NCBI RefSeq assembly: GCF_001688725.2
Contig: NZ_CP015401.2
Location: forward strand, 1,674,001 to 1,738,000
Length of the DNA: 64,000 nt
Reading direction: 5' to 3'
DNA from: Bacteroides caecimuris
Lineage (GTDB): Bacteria > Bacteroidota > Bacteroidia > Bacteroidales > Bacteroidaceae
How positions within the stretch are numbered: position 1 is the first letter of the stretch; each line of letters opens with the position of its first letter. Shown piece by piece: positions 34,048 through 43,514 of the stretch. The notes beneath the pieces are model-generated. The model was not told the origin of the DNA, searched no databases, and saw only the letters and a list, made by a program, of their open reading frames with translations. Made by a program: the position numbers and the translations under genes.

Positions 34048-35712
34048 ATGGAGTGGTTATATAGTCTATTCATCGAACATTCTGCCTTACAGGCTGTTGT
34101 GGTACTTTCATTGATTTCTGCCATTGGTTTGGGCTTGGGAAGAGTGCATTTCTGGGGAGTTTCCTTGGGAGTCACTTTTGTTTTTTTTGCGGGTATCCTA
34201 GCCGGTCATCTCGGGCTTTCGGTCGATCCGCAGATGTTAAACTATGCAGAAAGTTTCGGACTGGTCATTTTCGTTTATTCCCTCGGGCTACAAGTCGGTC
34301 CCGGTTTTTTTAGCTCTTTCCGTAAAGGCGGGGTAACGCTGAATATGTTGGCATTGGGAGTAGTTCTGCTGGGAACGTTGTTGACGGTGGTGACTAGTTA
34401 TGCAACGGGTGTCTCTCTTCCTGATATGGTGGGCATCTTTTGTGGAGCAACGACAAACACCCCGGCATTGGGAGCTGCGCAACAAACTCTGAAACAGATG
34501 GGAATGGACAGCAGTACGCCTGCTTTAGGATGTGCGGTGGCCTATCCGATGGGAGTAGTCGGCGTAATACTTGCTGTTTTATTAATCCGCAAAGTATTGG
34601 TCCGCAAAGAAGACTTGGAGATAAAAGAGAAAGACGATGCGAACAAAACTTATATTGCAGCGTTTCAAGTACACAATCCTGCTATTTTCAATAAAAGCAT
34701 CAAGGATATAGCTCACATGAGTTACCCGAAGTTTGTCATATCCCGTTTGTGGCGTGACGGACATGTCAGTATTCCGACTTCAGACAAGATTCTGAAAGAG
34801 GGCGACCGCCTGCTGGTGATAACTGCGGAAAAAGACGCTTTAGCCTTGACGGTACTTTTTGGTGAACAGGAAAATACGGATTGGAATAAAGAGGACATTG
34901 ACTGGAATGCGATTGACAGCGAATTGATCTCACAGCGTATCGTTGTCACCCGTCCCGAACTGAATGGTAAGAAACTCGGTGCACTCCGGTTGAGAAACCA
35001 TTACGGTATTAACATCAGCCGTGTTTACCGGTCGGGGGTGCAACTGCTTGCTACTCCGGAATTGGTACTTCAGTTGGGCGACCGCCTGACAGTGGTGGGC
35101 GAGGCTGCTGCTATCCAGAATGTGGAGAAAGTATTGGGAAATGCCGTGAAAAGCCTGAAAGAACCCAATCTGGTTGTTATATTTATCGGTATCGTGCTTG
35201 GTTTGGCACTGGGGGCTATTCCTTTCTCTTTTCCGGGTGTCAGCACTCCTGTGAAGTTGGGATTAGCGGGCGGACCGATCGTTGTCGGTATCCTTCTGGG
35301 GACTTTTGGACCACGGATACACATGATTACTTATACCACCCGTAGCGCGAACCTGATGTTGCGTGCCTTGGGACTTTCCATGTACCTTGCTTGTCTGGGA
35401 CTGGATGCCGGAGCTCACTTTTTCGATACCGTATTCCGTCCGGAAGGCTTATTATGGATTGGCTTGGGAGCCGGATTGACTATCATTCCAACCGTGTTGG
35501 TCGGAGTCGTGGCATTCAAGATGATGAAGATCGATTTCGGTTCTGTATCCGGTATGTTGTGCGGAAGTATGGCAAATCCGATGGCATTGAACTATGTAAA
35601 CGATACAATCCCCGGCGACAACCCGTCCGTAGCCTATGCGACTGTTTATCCGCTATGTATGTTCCTGCGGGTAATTATCGCCCAAGTGTTGCTGATGTTC
35701 TTGTTAAATTGA
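34048..35712 (+). CDS. YidE/AspT-type transporter with two RCK_C (TrkA-C) domains
   Basis: A 554-residue inner-membrane protein of the aspartate:alanine exchanger/YidE-YbjL group. It has two membrane halves (five or so helices each, residues ~1-190 and ~380-554) related by the duplicated motif F-C-G-A-T-T-N-T-P-A-L / L-C-G-S-M-A-N-P-M-A-L, which holds the family's G-x-x-T-N-x-P-x-x motif. Between them lie two TrkA-C domains (~210-290 and ~295-375; S-R-L-W-R-D-G-H-V and S-R-V-Y-R-S-G-V, each ending G-D-R-L). The substrate is not readable; anionic metabolites are typical of relatives. It has a strong promoter of its own, and fbp follows 100 bp later. Confidence 0.9.
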   Translation: MEWLYSLFIEHSALQAVVVLSLISAIGLGLGRVHFWGVSLGVTFVFFAGILAGHLGLSVDPQMLNYAESFGLVIFVYSLGLQVGPGFFSSFRKGGVTLNMLALGVVLLGTLLTVVTSYATGVSLPDMVGIFCGATTNTPALGAAQQTLKQMGMDSSTPALGCAVAYPMGVVGVILAVLLIRKVLVRKEDLEIKEKDDANKTYIAAFQVHNPAIFNKSIKDIAHMSYPKFVISRLWRDGHVSIPTSDKILKEGDRLLVITAEKDALALTVLFGEQENTDWNKEDIDWNAIDSELISQRIVVTRPELNGKKLGALRLRNHYGINISRVYRSGVQLLATPELVLQLGDRLTVVGEAAAIQNVEKVLGNAVKSLKEPNLVVIFIGIVLGLALGAIPFSFPGVSTPVKLGLAGGPIVVGILLGTFGPRIHMITYTTRSANLMLRALGLSMYLACLGLDAGAHFFDTVFRPEGLLWIGLGAGLTIIPTVLVGVVAFKMMKIDFGSVSGMLCGSMANPMALNYVNDTIPGDNPSVAYATVYPLCMFLRVIIAQVLLMFLLN

Positions 35713-35812
35713 GAATAGTATATTGCTGAATCGTAATCAGTAACTAGCAAATTGAGAATAGTAACTGGTAACTAGTAATTAGTAAATTGTAAATAGTAAA
35801 ATAGTAAATAAA
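35713..35812 (+). repeat. A/T-rich TAGTAA repeats directly before fbp
   Basis: A run of degenerate TAGTAA(C/T) units ending 2 bases before the fbp ATG. Its last ~27 bases match the 34-bp arms before grpE and the ABC-F gene. Confidence 0.75.
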
Positions 35813-37807
35813 ATGACTGCTCAAAGTAATATAACTCCTGAAAGCATTGTGAGCGATCTCCGTTACCTGCAACTGCTTTCCCGAAGCTTTCCTACGATTG
35901 CCGATGCTAGTACGGAAATAATCAATCTGGAGGCTATCTTAAATCTACCTAAAGGGACAGAGCATTTCCTGACTGACATTCATGGAGAATACGAGGCTTT
36001 TCAGCACGTACTGAAAAACGCTTCAGGTGCGGTAAAACGTAAAGTAAATGAAATATTCGGCAACACTCTCCGCGAGGCTGAAAAGAAAGAAATCTGCACG
36101 TTGATTTACTATCCCGAAGAGAAACTTCAATTAGTGAAAGCCCGTGAAAAGGACCTGGATGATTGGTATCTGATTACCCTGAACCAACTGGTGAAGGTCT
36201 GCCAGAATGTATCTTCCAAATATACCCGTTCGAAGGTTCGTAAATCGTTGCCTGCCGAGTTTTCTTATATTATTCAGGAATTATTGCACGAATCGTCCAT
36301 CGAGCCGAACAAGCATGCCTATATCAATGTAATTATCAGCACGATTATCACTACCAAGCGTGCCGACGATTTCATTATCGCGATGTGCAATCTGATTCAG
36401 CGTCTGACCATTGATTCTCTTCATATCGTAGGCGATATTTACGACCGTGGTCCTGGCGCGCATATCATCATGGACACGTTGTGCAATTACCATAACTTCG
36501 ATATTCAATGGGGAAATCATGATATTCTCTGGATGGGTGCAGCTTCCGGTAACGATAGTTGTATTGCCAACGTGATACGTATGTCCATGCGCTACGGCAA
36601 CCTGGGCACGCTTGAAGACGGATATGGAATCAATCTGCTTCCATTGGCTACTTTTGCAATGGATACGTATGCCGATGATCCTTGCACCATCTTCATGCCG
36701 AAGATGAACTTTGCCGACGCTCATTATAATGAAAAGACTCTGCGCCTGATCACTCAAATGCATAAAGCCATTACCATTATCCAGTTTAAACTGGAAGCCG
36801 AAATCATCGACCGTCGTCCGGAGTTCGGGATGACCAACCGCAAACTGCTGGAAAAGATTGATTTTGAGCGTGGTGTCTTTGTATACGAAGGAAAAGAATA
36901 CGCTTTGCGCGATACCAACTTCCCGACTGTAGATCCTGCCGATCCTTACCGATTGACGGAAGAAGAACGCGAATTGGTAGAAAAGATTCATTATTCGTTT
37001 ATGAATAGTGAGAAGCTGAAGAAACACATGCGTTGCCTGTTTACATACGGCGGAATGTATCTGGTGGCAAATTCGAATCTTCTTTATCACGCTTCTGTCC
37101 CTCTGAATGAGGATGGCAGCTTTAAGCATGTCAAAATACGTGGTAAGGAATATTGGGGGCGTAAATTGCTGGATAAAGCCGATCAACTGATTCGTACTGC
37201 GTACTTCGATGAAGAAGGAGAGGAGGATAAGGAATTTGCTATGGATTACATTTGGTATATGTGGTGTGGACCGGATGCTCCCTTGTTCGATAAGGATAAG
37301 ATGGCGACTTTTGAGCGTTATTTCCTAGAAGAAAAAGAATTGCATAAAGAGAAGAAAGGTTATTATTATACATTGCGTAACCGGGAAGATGTCTGCGATC
37401 AGATTTTGGCAGAGTTTGGAGCTTTCGGACCTCATTCGCATATCATCAACGGTCATGTGCCTGTGAAAACAATTCAGGGAGAACAGCCAATGAAAGCCAA
37501 TGGCAAGCTTTTCGTTATTGATGGCGGATTCTCAAAAGCTTATCAGCCGGAAACGGGAATTGCGGGATATACGCTTGTTTATCACTCTCATGGGATGCAG
37601 CTTGTGCAGCATGAGCCGTTCCAGTCTCGCCAGAAAGCTATTGAAGAGGGACTTGATATCAAATCTACCAACTTTGTCCTGGAATTCAATTCGCAACGGA
37701 TGATGGTGAAAGATACCGATAAAGGAAAAGAACTGGTGACTCAAATACAGGATTTGAAGAAATTACTCGTTGCTTATCGTACTGGTTTGATTAAAGAAAA
37801 GGTATAA
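35813..37807 (+). CDS. fbp: Fructose-1,6-bisphosphatase, class III
   Basis: A 664-residue enzyme of the class III (Firmicutes-type) FBPase family, normal length, catalysing the gluconeogenic step fructose-1,6-bisphosphate to fructose-6-phosphate. Metallophosphatase motifs are present: F-L-T-D-I-H-G-E-Y (residues ~51-59), V-G-D-I-Y-D-R-G-P-G-A-H, W-G-N-H-D-I-L-W-M-G-A, and the late H-I-I-N-G-H-V-P-V-K and V-I-D-G-G-F. The start follows a TAGTAA-repeat leader shared with grpE and the ABC-F gene. It is probably co-transcribed with, or separately transcribed from, the YidE gene; no promoter is obvious in the gap. Confidence 0.95.
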   Translation: MTAQSNITPESIVSDLRYLQLLSRSFPTIADASTEIINLEAILNLPKGTEHFLTDIHGEYEAFQHVLKNASGAVKRKVNEIFGNTLREAEKKEICTLIYYPEEKLQLVKAREKDLDDWYLITLNQLVKVCQNVSSKYTRSKVRKSLPAEFSYIIQELLHESSIEPNKHAYINVIISTIITTKRADDFIIAMCNLIQRLTIDSLHIVGDIYDRGPGAHIIMDTLCNYHNFDIQWGNHDILWMGAASGNDSCIANVIRMSMRYGNLGTLEDGYGINLLPLATFAMDTYADDPCTIFMPKMNFADAHYNEKTLRLITQMHKAITIIQFKLEAEIIDRRPEFGMTNRKLLEKIDFERGVFVYEGKEYALRDTNFPTVDPADPYRLTEEERELVEKIHYSFMNSEKLKKHMRCLFTYGGMYLVANSNLLYHASVPLNEDGSFKHVKIRGKEYWGRKLLDKADQLIRTAYFDEEGEEDKEFAMDYIWYMWCGPDAPLFDKDKMATFERYFLEEKELHKEKKGYYYTLRNREDVCDQILAEFGAFGPHSHIINGHVPVKTIQGEQPMKANGKLFVIDGGFSKAYQPETGIAGYTLVYHSHGMQLVQHEPFQSRQKAIEEGLDIKSTNFVLEFNSQRMMVKDTDKGKELVTQIQDLKKLLVAYRTGLIKEKV

Positions 37808-37848
37808 TTAGTAATCAGTATGCTCAAAGTTGCACGTTTCTGAATTTA

Positions 37849-37997
37849 TTCACCACAGAGGACGCAGAGGACACAGAGCTTTTTTCTGCAAGTAAAGCAG
37901 AGCGATAAATACGATTCTAAATGCATGAGACTCTGTGTTACTCTATAGTGAATAAAAAATAGTAAACCTCTGTGTCCTCCGTGTCCTCTGTGGTGAA
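37849..37997. repeat. Family-D element, long uninterrupted form
   Basis: Ends TTCACCACAGAGGACGCAG... and ...CCTCTGTGGTGAA are inverted repeats; the interior contains GCGATAAATACGATTC. Its reverse complement aligns along its whole length with the two halves of 45750-45979, so it is the 'empty-site' form of that interrupted element. It lies between convergent fbp and the LA_2272-type gene. Confidence 0.88.
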
Positions 37998-38002
37998 TAA
38001 GT

Positions 38003-39151
38003 TTAGAAAAGAACAATACCCGCTTCGACAATAGCTCCCTTATCGTAATTGCTCGATTTATTATAGAATCTGGTTACCCCATATCCACCTGTTGCAAAGA
38101 TGCCGAACTTCTTGGTAAATTGATATTCCAGATTGGCACGTGCCTGCAGTGCGTACAGGCGTTTCGGGATGACCTCATCTTTGTTGTCAAAAGCCTCGAT
38201 ATGTTGGTATCCGAGGTCTCCGCTGATGGACAACCCCTTGTAAAGGGGGAAAGACAGACCGGCACGATAGGATGCACTCGCCGAAAACTTATCATTCAAT
38301 CCCTGATACATAGAACCCACTCCCAATATGGTATAAAACAGCTGGTTCTTGAACCGTACCCCGATATTGGCAGGCGTTGCGTTTCCACCGTATACCATCA
38401 TTTGCACTTTGGTATCAGGATTGGCATTCACCAAGCCAAGTTGGAAACCTTTCATATCTTCTGTGTAGTAATTGACAAGACCAATTTGAAGTCCGCGCGC
38501 TTTCGTTGCGTAGTTGCATAATGCTACTTGTACTCCATTCAGCTTGGATGCGGTTATATTGGCAATTCCTGCTATCTGCAAACCGTTCATGTGTTCGCCT
38601 GCTATATTTAAAAGTCCCGAAGCCATCAGACCACCGAAGCTCTGTCCAGTGATATTGGCTATTCCGGAGAAGTGTAAGCCCGAAGCCATGTTGCCCGTCA
38701 CATTCATGAAACCACTAATCATTACCCCCGAGTTGTTGTCTCCTCCGATGCTCGTCAGCCCGGATATGACTACTCCTTTTGATTTGTCGCCGGTGATATT
38801 TACCAATCCGGCAGCAGAAAGCCCTACGGTGTTATCGCCGCTGATATTACTGATACCAGCCAGCTGAACGCCCCTCATAGTACCCCCAGCCAAGTTGGCT
38901 AATCCGGTGATTTGCAGTCCGTTCATGTCGCCATGAACTACGCTTCCCAACGCATTGATACCCACACCGTTCAGACGGTTCATGGTAGACAGTAGGCCGA
39001 TGTTTACGTAGGTCGTCTGTGTACTGTCATGCGGTTGCGTGCATATATCTTTCCAGATGGATATATTGATCCCTGCACTCTTGTTCTGTGCCGGTAAAGA
39101 AACGGCAGCCATGAGTATAGCTGCCGTAAGTATTGTTTTCTTTATCTTCAT
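38003..39151 (-). CDS. LA_2272-type surface repeat protein
   Basis: A 382-residue exported protein (signal peptide MKIKKTILTAAILMAAVSLPAQ). Residues ~60-250 consist of about twelve repeats of 15-16 residues with consensus x-x-G-L-Q-x-x-G-L-x-N-I-x-G-D-x, the pattern of LA_2272-type surface repeat proteins. The remaining ~130 residues alternate like outer-membrane beta strands (S-A-S-A-S-Y-R-A-G-L-S-F, A-N-L-E-Y-Q-F, A-T-G-G-Y-G-V) and end in hydrophobic I-V-L-F, as for a beta-barrel terminus. Likely outer-membrane or surface located; function unknown. Confidence 0.8.
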   Translation of the reverse strand: MKIKKTILTAAILMAAVSLPAQNKSAGINISIWKDICTQPHDSTQTTYVNIGLLSTMNRLNGVGINALGSVVHGDMNGLQITGLANLAGGTMRGVQLAGISNISGDNTVGLSAAGLVNITGDKSKGVVISGLTSIGGDNNSGVMISGFMNVTGNMASGLHFSGIANITGQSFGGLMASGLLNIAGEHMNGLQIAGIANITASKLNGVQVALCNYATKARGLQIGLVNYYTEDMKGFQLGLVNANPDTKVQMMVYGGNATPANIGVRFKNQLFYTILGVGSMYQGLNDKFSASASYRAGLSFPLYKGLSISGDLGYQHIEAFDNKDEVIPKRLYALQARANLEYQFTKKFGIFATGGYGVTRFYNKSSNYDKGAIVEAGIVLF

Positions 39152-39205
39152 TCCTTTCTCTTTTTCGGTTTAAGTCGTATCTTTCTCTATGCGGCTGGCA
39201 ATTTA

Positions 39206-40864
39206 TCAGCCTTTTGCTTCCTGATACAAGTAACGCTTGATGCTCTTCTTCGGTGTCTTTTCAAATTCTTCCGGATAGATTTTCATCTTGGATATCTGGC
39301 TGTATGCTGGTAGCATGGTGTTCAGCGTCACGCGGTTTTCTTCCATTACTTGTTCGATGTCTTCAGCCTTCAGTCCGTGGGCGAAGGCATCGTCAAAGTC
39401 GGGATAAACAAGTCCGACAAGCTTCTCGTTTTGCTGAACGATAATGCTTTCTGCCACGTATGGCAGGTTGTTCAGCTTATCTTCAATTTCTTCCGGATAG
39501 ATATTTTGTCCGCTGGAGCTCAATAACAGGTTTTTGCTGCGTCCTTTGATCGTTACATTGCCTTCTTCATCCATCAAAGCCAAGTCGCCGGTATGCAACC
39601 ATCCGTCCTTGTCGATGACTTCCTGCGTGGCTTCTTCGTTTTTGTAATAGCCCAGCATCATATTCGGGCCCTTACATACGATTTCGCCAACGATATTTTG
39701 GGGGTCAGACGACAATACCCGTACATCCATGCGTGGCGCAGCCTTTCCGCAAGAACCTAGTTTGAACTTACTCCAATCTTCGTAACAGATAATCGGACCA
39801 CATTCTGTCATTCCATATCCAACCGTATAAGGGAAATCAATCATTTTCAAGAACTGTTCTACTTCCTGATTGAAAGCGGCACCCCCTACGATGACTTCCC
39901 GGAAGTTTCCTCCGAACGCTTTAATCATTTCTTCGCGCACCGTTGCCTTAATCTTGTCGTTGATAATAGGCACTTTCAGCAATATCTTCATCGCCGGAGT
40001 TTCCAGCTTCGGAAGCACGCTTTTCTTGATGATCTTTTCGATGATGAGTGGTACGGCAACAATCAGGCGGGGTTTCACTTCTTCAAAAGCCTGGAAGATG
40101 ATCTTAGGGCTTGGCATACGGGTGAGGAAGTAGATGTGGCAACCTACGGAGAACTCGTAAAGGAATTCGAAAGCCAATCCGTACATGTGTGCCATGGGAA
40201 GCATGGAAACTATTTTATCGCCGGCTTCCAGTTCCAACACTTCGAAAGCAAATTTGGTATTCGACCACAGGCTGCGGTAGGGGAGCATGACTCCTTTGGA
40301 ATAACTCGTTGTTCCTGAAGTATAATTGATGACTGCCAGTTCTTCCGGTTCGTCTTTGTGGTAAGCGACATGCTCTTTGCGGAAATTCTTCGGATATTTT
40401 TTGCCGAACATTTCGTTCAGATGTTCGCGTGCATACGTGAGTCGTTCGCTGCGTGACACTAGCAGGGAGAAGTCGTTCATCATCAGGATACCTTCCAGTA
40501 GCGGCATTGCCGATTCGTTGAGGTTTTCCCATACCATATCTCCTACAAAGAGTAGTTTGGCTTCGGAGTGGTTGACGATATTATGCACGTTATCTGCTTT
40601 AAATTCATGGAGAATGGGTACAATAACGGCTCCATACGTCAGTGTGGCAAGGAAAGTAACTCCCCAGTGGGAGCTGTTTCTTCCACAAACGGCAATTTTG
40701 TCTCCTTTGCGGATTCCGCTTTCTTCAAAGATGATATGGAGTTTCTCGATTTTGCGAGCTACGTCTTTATACTGTAAAGTTGCACCTTTATAATCGGTCA
40801 GGGCATCCAGATCCCAATTATTCTTGATGCTATTCTCAATATAGGCTATAAAACTTTGTTCCAT
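39206..40864 (-). CDS. AMP-binding long-chain-fatty-acid--CoA ligase
   Basis: A 552-residue adenylate-forming enzyme that activates fatty acids to acyl-CoA. Core motifs: Y-T-S-G-T-T-S-Y-S-K-G-V (A3, ~residue 184), G-Y-G-M-T-E-C-G-P (A5, ~350), T-G-D-L-A (A7), and the catalytic-lysine tail T-P-K-K-S-I-K-R-Y-L-Y near the C-terminus. The -7 box at 40893-40900 puts the transcript start close to the upstream ATG (40876), so the second ATG (40864, MEQSFIAYIENS) is the better start. Substrate chain length cannot be deduced. Monocistronic, 54 bp downstream of the LA_2272-type gene's start. Confidence 0.9.
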   Translation of the reverse strand: MEQSFIAYIENSIKNNWDLDALTDYKGATLQYKDVARKIEKLHIIFEESGIRKGDKIAVCGRNSSHWGVTFLATLTYGAVIVPILHEFKADNVHNIVNHSEAKLLFVGDMVWENLNESAMPLLEGILMMNDFSLLVSRSERLTYAREHLNEMFGKKYPKNFRKEHVAYHKDEPEELAVINYTSGTTSYSKGVMLPYRSLWSNTKFAFEVLELEAGDKIVSMLPMAHMYGLAFEFLYEFSVGCHIYFLTRMPSPKIIFQAFEEVKPRLIVAVPLIIEKIIKKSVLPKLETPAMKILLKVPIINDKIKATVREEMIKAFGGNFREVIVGGAAFNQEVEQFLKMIDFPYTVGYGMTECGPIICYEDWSKFKLGSCGKAAPRMDVRVLSSDPQNIVGEIVCKGPNMMLGYYKNEEATQEVIDKDGWLHTGDLALMDEEGNVTIKGRSKNLLLSSSGQNIYPEEIEDKLNNLPYVAESIIVQQNEKLVGLVYPDFDDAFAHGLKAEDIEQVMEENRVTLNTMLPAYSQISKMKIYPEEFEKTPKKSIKRYLYQEAKG

Positions 40865-40892
40865 TGTTTTGCACATTTGGTATTAATTTGGG

Positions 40893-40900
40893 CAAATATA
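40893..40900 (-). promoter_or_regulatory. -7 box TATATTTG for the acyl-CoA ligase
   Basis: TAnnTTTG match on the minus strand 29 bp before the chosen ATG (40864). Confidence 0.5.
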
Positions 40901-40992
40901 GCAATTATATTGAGAATGAAGAATTAAGAGTGAAGATTTTTTGGAAATGGGGGAGAGAGTAGTGGGAGGACTGGTAACAAGGATTTGCTTAT

Positions 40993-41115
40993 AGTTATAT
41001 CGAACTTACGTTAGATTATGCTATGAGCTAAATGGGATATCATTATAGCTAAACAGATTTTCATTATAGCAAAACTGTTTTTCATTATAGCTAATTTAAT
41101 TATCATTATAGCTAA
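40993..41115. repeat. 21-bp-period array with one family-B right end
   Basis: CATTATAGC(T/A)AA starts at 41041, 41062, 41083 and 41104, exactly 21 bp apart; a decayed copy (AGCTAA tail) lies in phase at 41020. Just before it, 40993-41014 is the right end of a family-B element (TTATATCGAACTTACGTTAG) without its left half. The array at 21182 has the matching left ends, so arrays and family-B ends travel together. Confidence 0.88.
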
Positions 41116-41120
41116 AAAAA

Positions 41121-41158
41121 ATATGCTATTAGCAAAAAACATTCAGCTAATAGCATAT
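41121..41158 (-). terminator. Terminator of gmd-fcl
   Basis: ATATGCTATTAGC and GCTAATAGCATAT pair perfectly over 13 bases around a 12-base loop, 22 bp past the fcl stop; the following minus-strand bases are A/T-rich. Confidence 0.75.
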
Positions 41159-41179
41159 CATTTATAGTTATTTCATTTC

Positions 41180-42250
41180 TTATTTCAAGTACCATTCGTA
41201 CATTCTTTGTACGCCTTCTTCGATTTCAATTTTGTGGTGCCAGCCCAGTGCATGCAGTTTTGAAGGATCGGTAAGCTTGCGCATTGTGCCGTCCGGTTTG
41301 CTGCTGTCGAAGGTCAGTTTGCCTTGATAGCCTACTGTTTCAACGATCCGTTCGGCCAGTTGGCGGATGGTGATTTCCTTACCGGTTCCGATGTTTATAT
41401 GGCAGTTGCGGATATCTTTGCTACCTTCTTTATACGTATCTTTAAAGTCCACATGCTCCATCACGAAGACACTGGCATCCGCCATTTCTTCGCTCCATAG
41501 GAATTCGCGGAGAGGAGTACCCGTACCCCAGAGAGTGACCTCTGTTTCGCTGATTCCGTATTTTTTCAGCATAGCCAGAATATCCTCTTTCGAGCTGTCG
41601 CCGTTGACACCTTCCACCGGACGCTGGTTCATATCCTTGCGTACAGCTTCCCAGTTTCCTTCTTTCAGGCAGTGTGCCAAATGAATCTTGCGGATCATGG
41701 CAGGCAATACATGGCTGCGTTCCAGGTCGAAGTTATCATTCGGTCCGTACAGGTTTGTCGGCATTACGGCGATGTAGTTCGTGCCATATTGCAGGTTGAA
41801 GCTCTCGCACATTTTCAGTCCGGCAATTTTGGCGATTGCGTACGGCTCGTTGGTATATTCCAACGGTGAAGTAAGCAATACATCTTCCTTCATCGGCTGT
41901 TCGGCATCGCGTGGATAAATACACGTGCTGCCGAGGAAGAGCAACTTTTTCACGTTGTGGCGGAAACTCTCTCCGATAACGTTCTGTTGAATTTGCAGAT
42001 TTTTGTATATAAAGTCGGCACGGTAGATGCTGTTCGCCATGATACCGCCCACAAAGGCAGCGGCAAGGAATACATATTCCGGCTGTTCTTCATCGAAGAA
42101 TTTGCGGACAGCCATTCCATCCAGCAAGTCGAGCTCTTTGTGCGTGCGGCCTATCAGATTGGTGTATCCTTTATCCTGCAAATTCTTCCAGATAGCAGAT
42201 CCCACAAGTCCGCGGTGTCCTGCTACATATATCTTTGCATTCTTTTCCAT
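41180..42250 (-). CDS. fcl: GDP-L-fucose synthase
   Basis: A 356-residue short-chain epimerase/reductase that turns GDP-4-keto-6-deoxymannose into GDP-L-fucose. Rossmann motif G-H-R-G-L-V-G (residues ~12-18), catalytic Ser in L-G-S-T-C-I-Y-P, and the Y-A-I-A-K pair (Y-x-x-x-K) are present. It is somewhat longer than the typical ~310-320 residues because of an insertion around 200-225 (W-E-A-V-R-K-D-M-N-Q-R), common in Bacteroidota. gmd precedes it on the same strand, with a family-D repeat between. Together they supply GDP-fucose for capsule and glycoprotein fucosylation. Confidence 0.95.
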   Translation of the reverse strand: MEKNAKIYVAGHRGLVGSAIWKNLQDKGYTNLIGRTHKELDLLDGMAVRKFFDEEQPEYVFLAAAFVGGIMANSIYRADFIYKNLQIQQNVIGESFRHNVKKLLFLGSTCIYPRDAEQPMKEDVLLTSPLEYTNEPYAIAKIAGLKMCESFNLQYGTNYIAVMPTNLYGPNDNFDLERSHVLPAMIRKIHLAHCLKEGNWEAVRKDMNQRPVEGVNGDSSKEDILAMLKKYGISETEVTLWGTGTPLREFLWSEEMADASVFVMEHVDFKDTYKEGSKDIRNCHINIGTGKEITIRQLAERIVETVGYQGKLTFDSSKPDGTMRKLTDPSKLHALGWHHKIEIEEGVQRMYEWYLK

Positions 42251-42265
42251 TCTATCTTTTATTAG

Positions 42266-42339
42266 TTCACCACAGAGGACACGGAGGGCACAGAGGAAAA
42301 AATAAAATCCTCCGTGTCTTCTGTGTCCTCTGTGGTGAA
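42266..42339. repeat. Family-D element (short form) between gmd and fcl
   Basis: TTCACCACAGAGGACACGG and its inverted copy CCGTGTC...CTCTGTGGTGAA surround a short A-rich loop. It lies inside an operon, so if it forms a hairpin in RNA it may reduce fcl expression or stabilise gmd mRNA. Confidence 0.85.
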
Positions 42340-42350
42340 ATGAAATTCAT

Positions 42351-43421
42351 TTAATGTTTGGTAGCAATCATCCGCTTCACCTTTTCCATATCGTGGCGCA
42401 CCATGATACGTACCAGTTCTTCGAATGATGTTTTGCGTGGATTCCATCCCAACAAAGTTTTTGCTTTAGTCGGGTCTCCCAGCAGTTGTTCCACTTCTGC
42501 CGGACGGAAATATTTAGGATCAACCTCTACCAAAGACTTTCCGGTAGCTACGTCGATACCTTTCTCGTTCACGCCTTCACCTTCCCAACGAAGTTCGATG
42601 CCTACTTCTTTGAATGCCAGCGTTGCAAATTCGCGCACAGTGTGCATTTCTCCGGTAGCGATTACGAAATCTTCGGGGACGTCATGTTGCAGGATCAGCC
42701 ACATACATTCGATGTAATCCTTGGCATATCCCCAGTCGCGGCGTGCATCCAGGTTACCCAGATACAGTTTGTCCTGTTCGCCCTGTGCGATACGTGCGGC
42801 GGCAAGCGAAATTTTACGGGTAACGAATGTTTCGCCACGGCGTTCGCTCTCGTGATTGAACAAGATACCGTTTACGGCAAACATACCATAGCTTTCGCGG
42901 TAGTTTTTAGTAATCCAGAAACCATATTGTTTGGCTACCCCATACGGAGAACGGGGATAGAATGGAGTTGTCTCTTTTTGTGGAACTTCCTGCACCTTAC
43001 CGAACAATTCGGAAGTAGAAGCCTGATAGATGCGGGTTTTCTTTTCCAGTCCCAGGATGCGTACTGCTTCGAGCATACGCAACGTACCGATAGCATCGGC
43101 TTCGGCCGTGTATTCCGGAACGTCGAATGAAACCTTCACGTGGCTTTGAGCAGCGAGATTGTAGATTTCATCCGGTTGCACCTGTTGAATAATACGAATT
43201 AACGAACTAGAATCTGTCATATCCCCATAATGCAGATTGATCGTACGTTTTTGTTTCATGTCGCGCACCCACTCGTCAAAATACAAATGTTCAATACGTC
43301 CGGTATTGAACGAAGAAGAACGGCGGAGTATACCGTGTACTTCGTAACCTTTTTGCAATAGAAATTCGGCAAGGTAAGAACCATCTTGTCCGGTGATGCC
43401 TGAAATTAGGGCTTTTTTCAT
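42351..43421 (-). CDS. gmd: GDP-mannose 4,6-dehydratase
   Basis: A 356-residue dehydratase, first enzyme of GDP-L-fucose synthesis. The N-terminus [17 protein letters not shown] holds the NADP-binding glycine motif; catalytic T-S-E (S-T-S-E-L-F-G-K, ~residue 130) and Y-G-V-A-K (~158) follow, and [15 protein letters not shown] binds the substrate. First gene of the gmd-fcl unit. Confidence 0.97.
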   Translation of the reverse strand: MKKALISGITGQDGSYLAEFLLQKGYEVHGILRRSSSFNTGRIEHLYFDEWVRDMKQKRTINLHYGDMTDSSSLIRIIQQVQPDEIYNLAAQSHVKVSFDVPEYTAEADAIGTLRMLEAVRILGLEKKTRIYQASTSELFGKVQEVPQKETTPFYPRSPYGVAKQYGFWITKNYRESYGMFAVNGILFNHESERRGETFVTRKISLAAARIAQGEQDKLYLGNLDARRDWGYAKDYIECMWLILQHDVPEDFVIATGEMHTVREFATLAFKEVGIELRWEGEGVNEKGIDVATGKSLVEVDPKYFRPAEVEQLLGDPTKAKTLLGWNPRKTSFEELVRIMVRHDMEKVKRMIATKH

Positions 43422-43514
43422 ACGCTATTATTTAATATAATTGAAAATGTGGGTGCAAATGTCGGTATTTTTTGTGAGCCAGCCAAGTTACTATCCAATT
43501 ATTTTTCAGCACAG

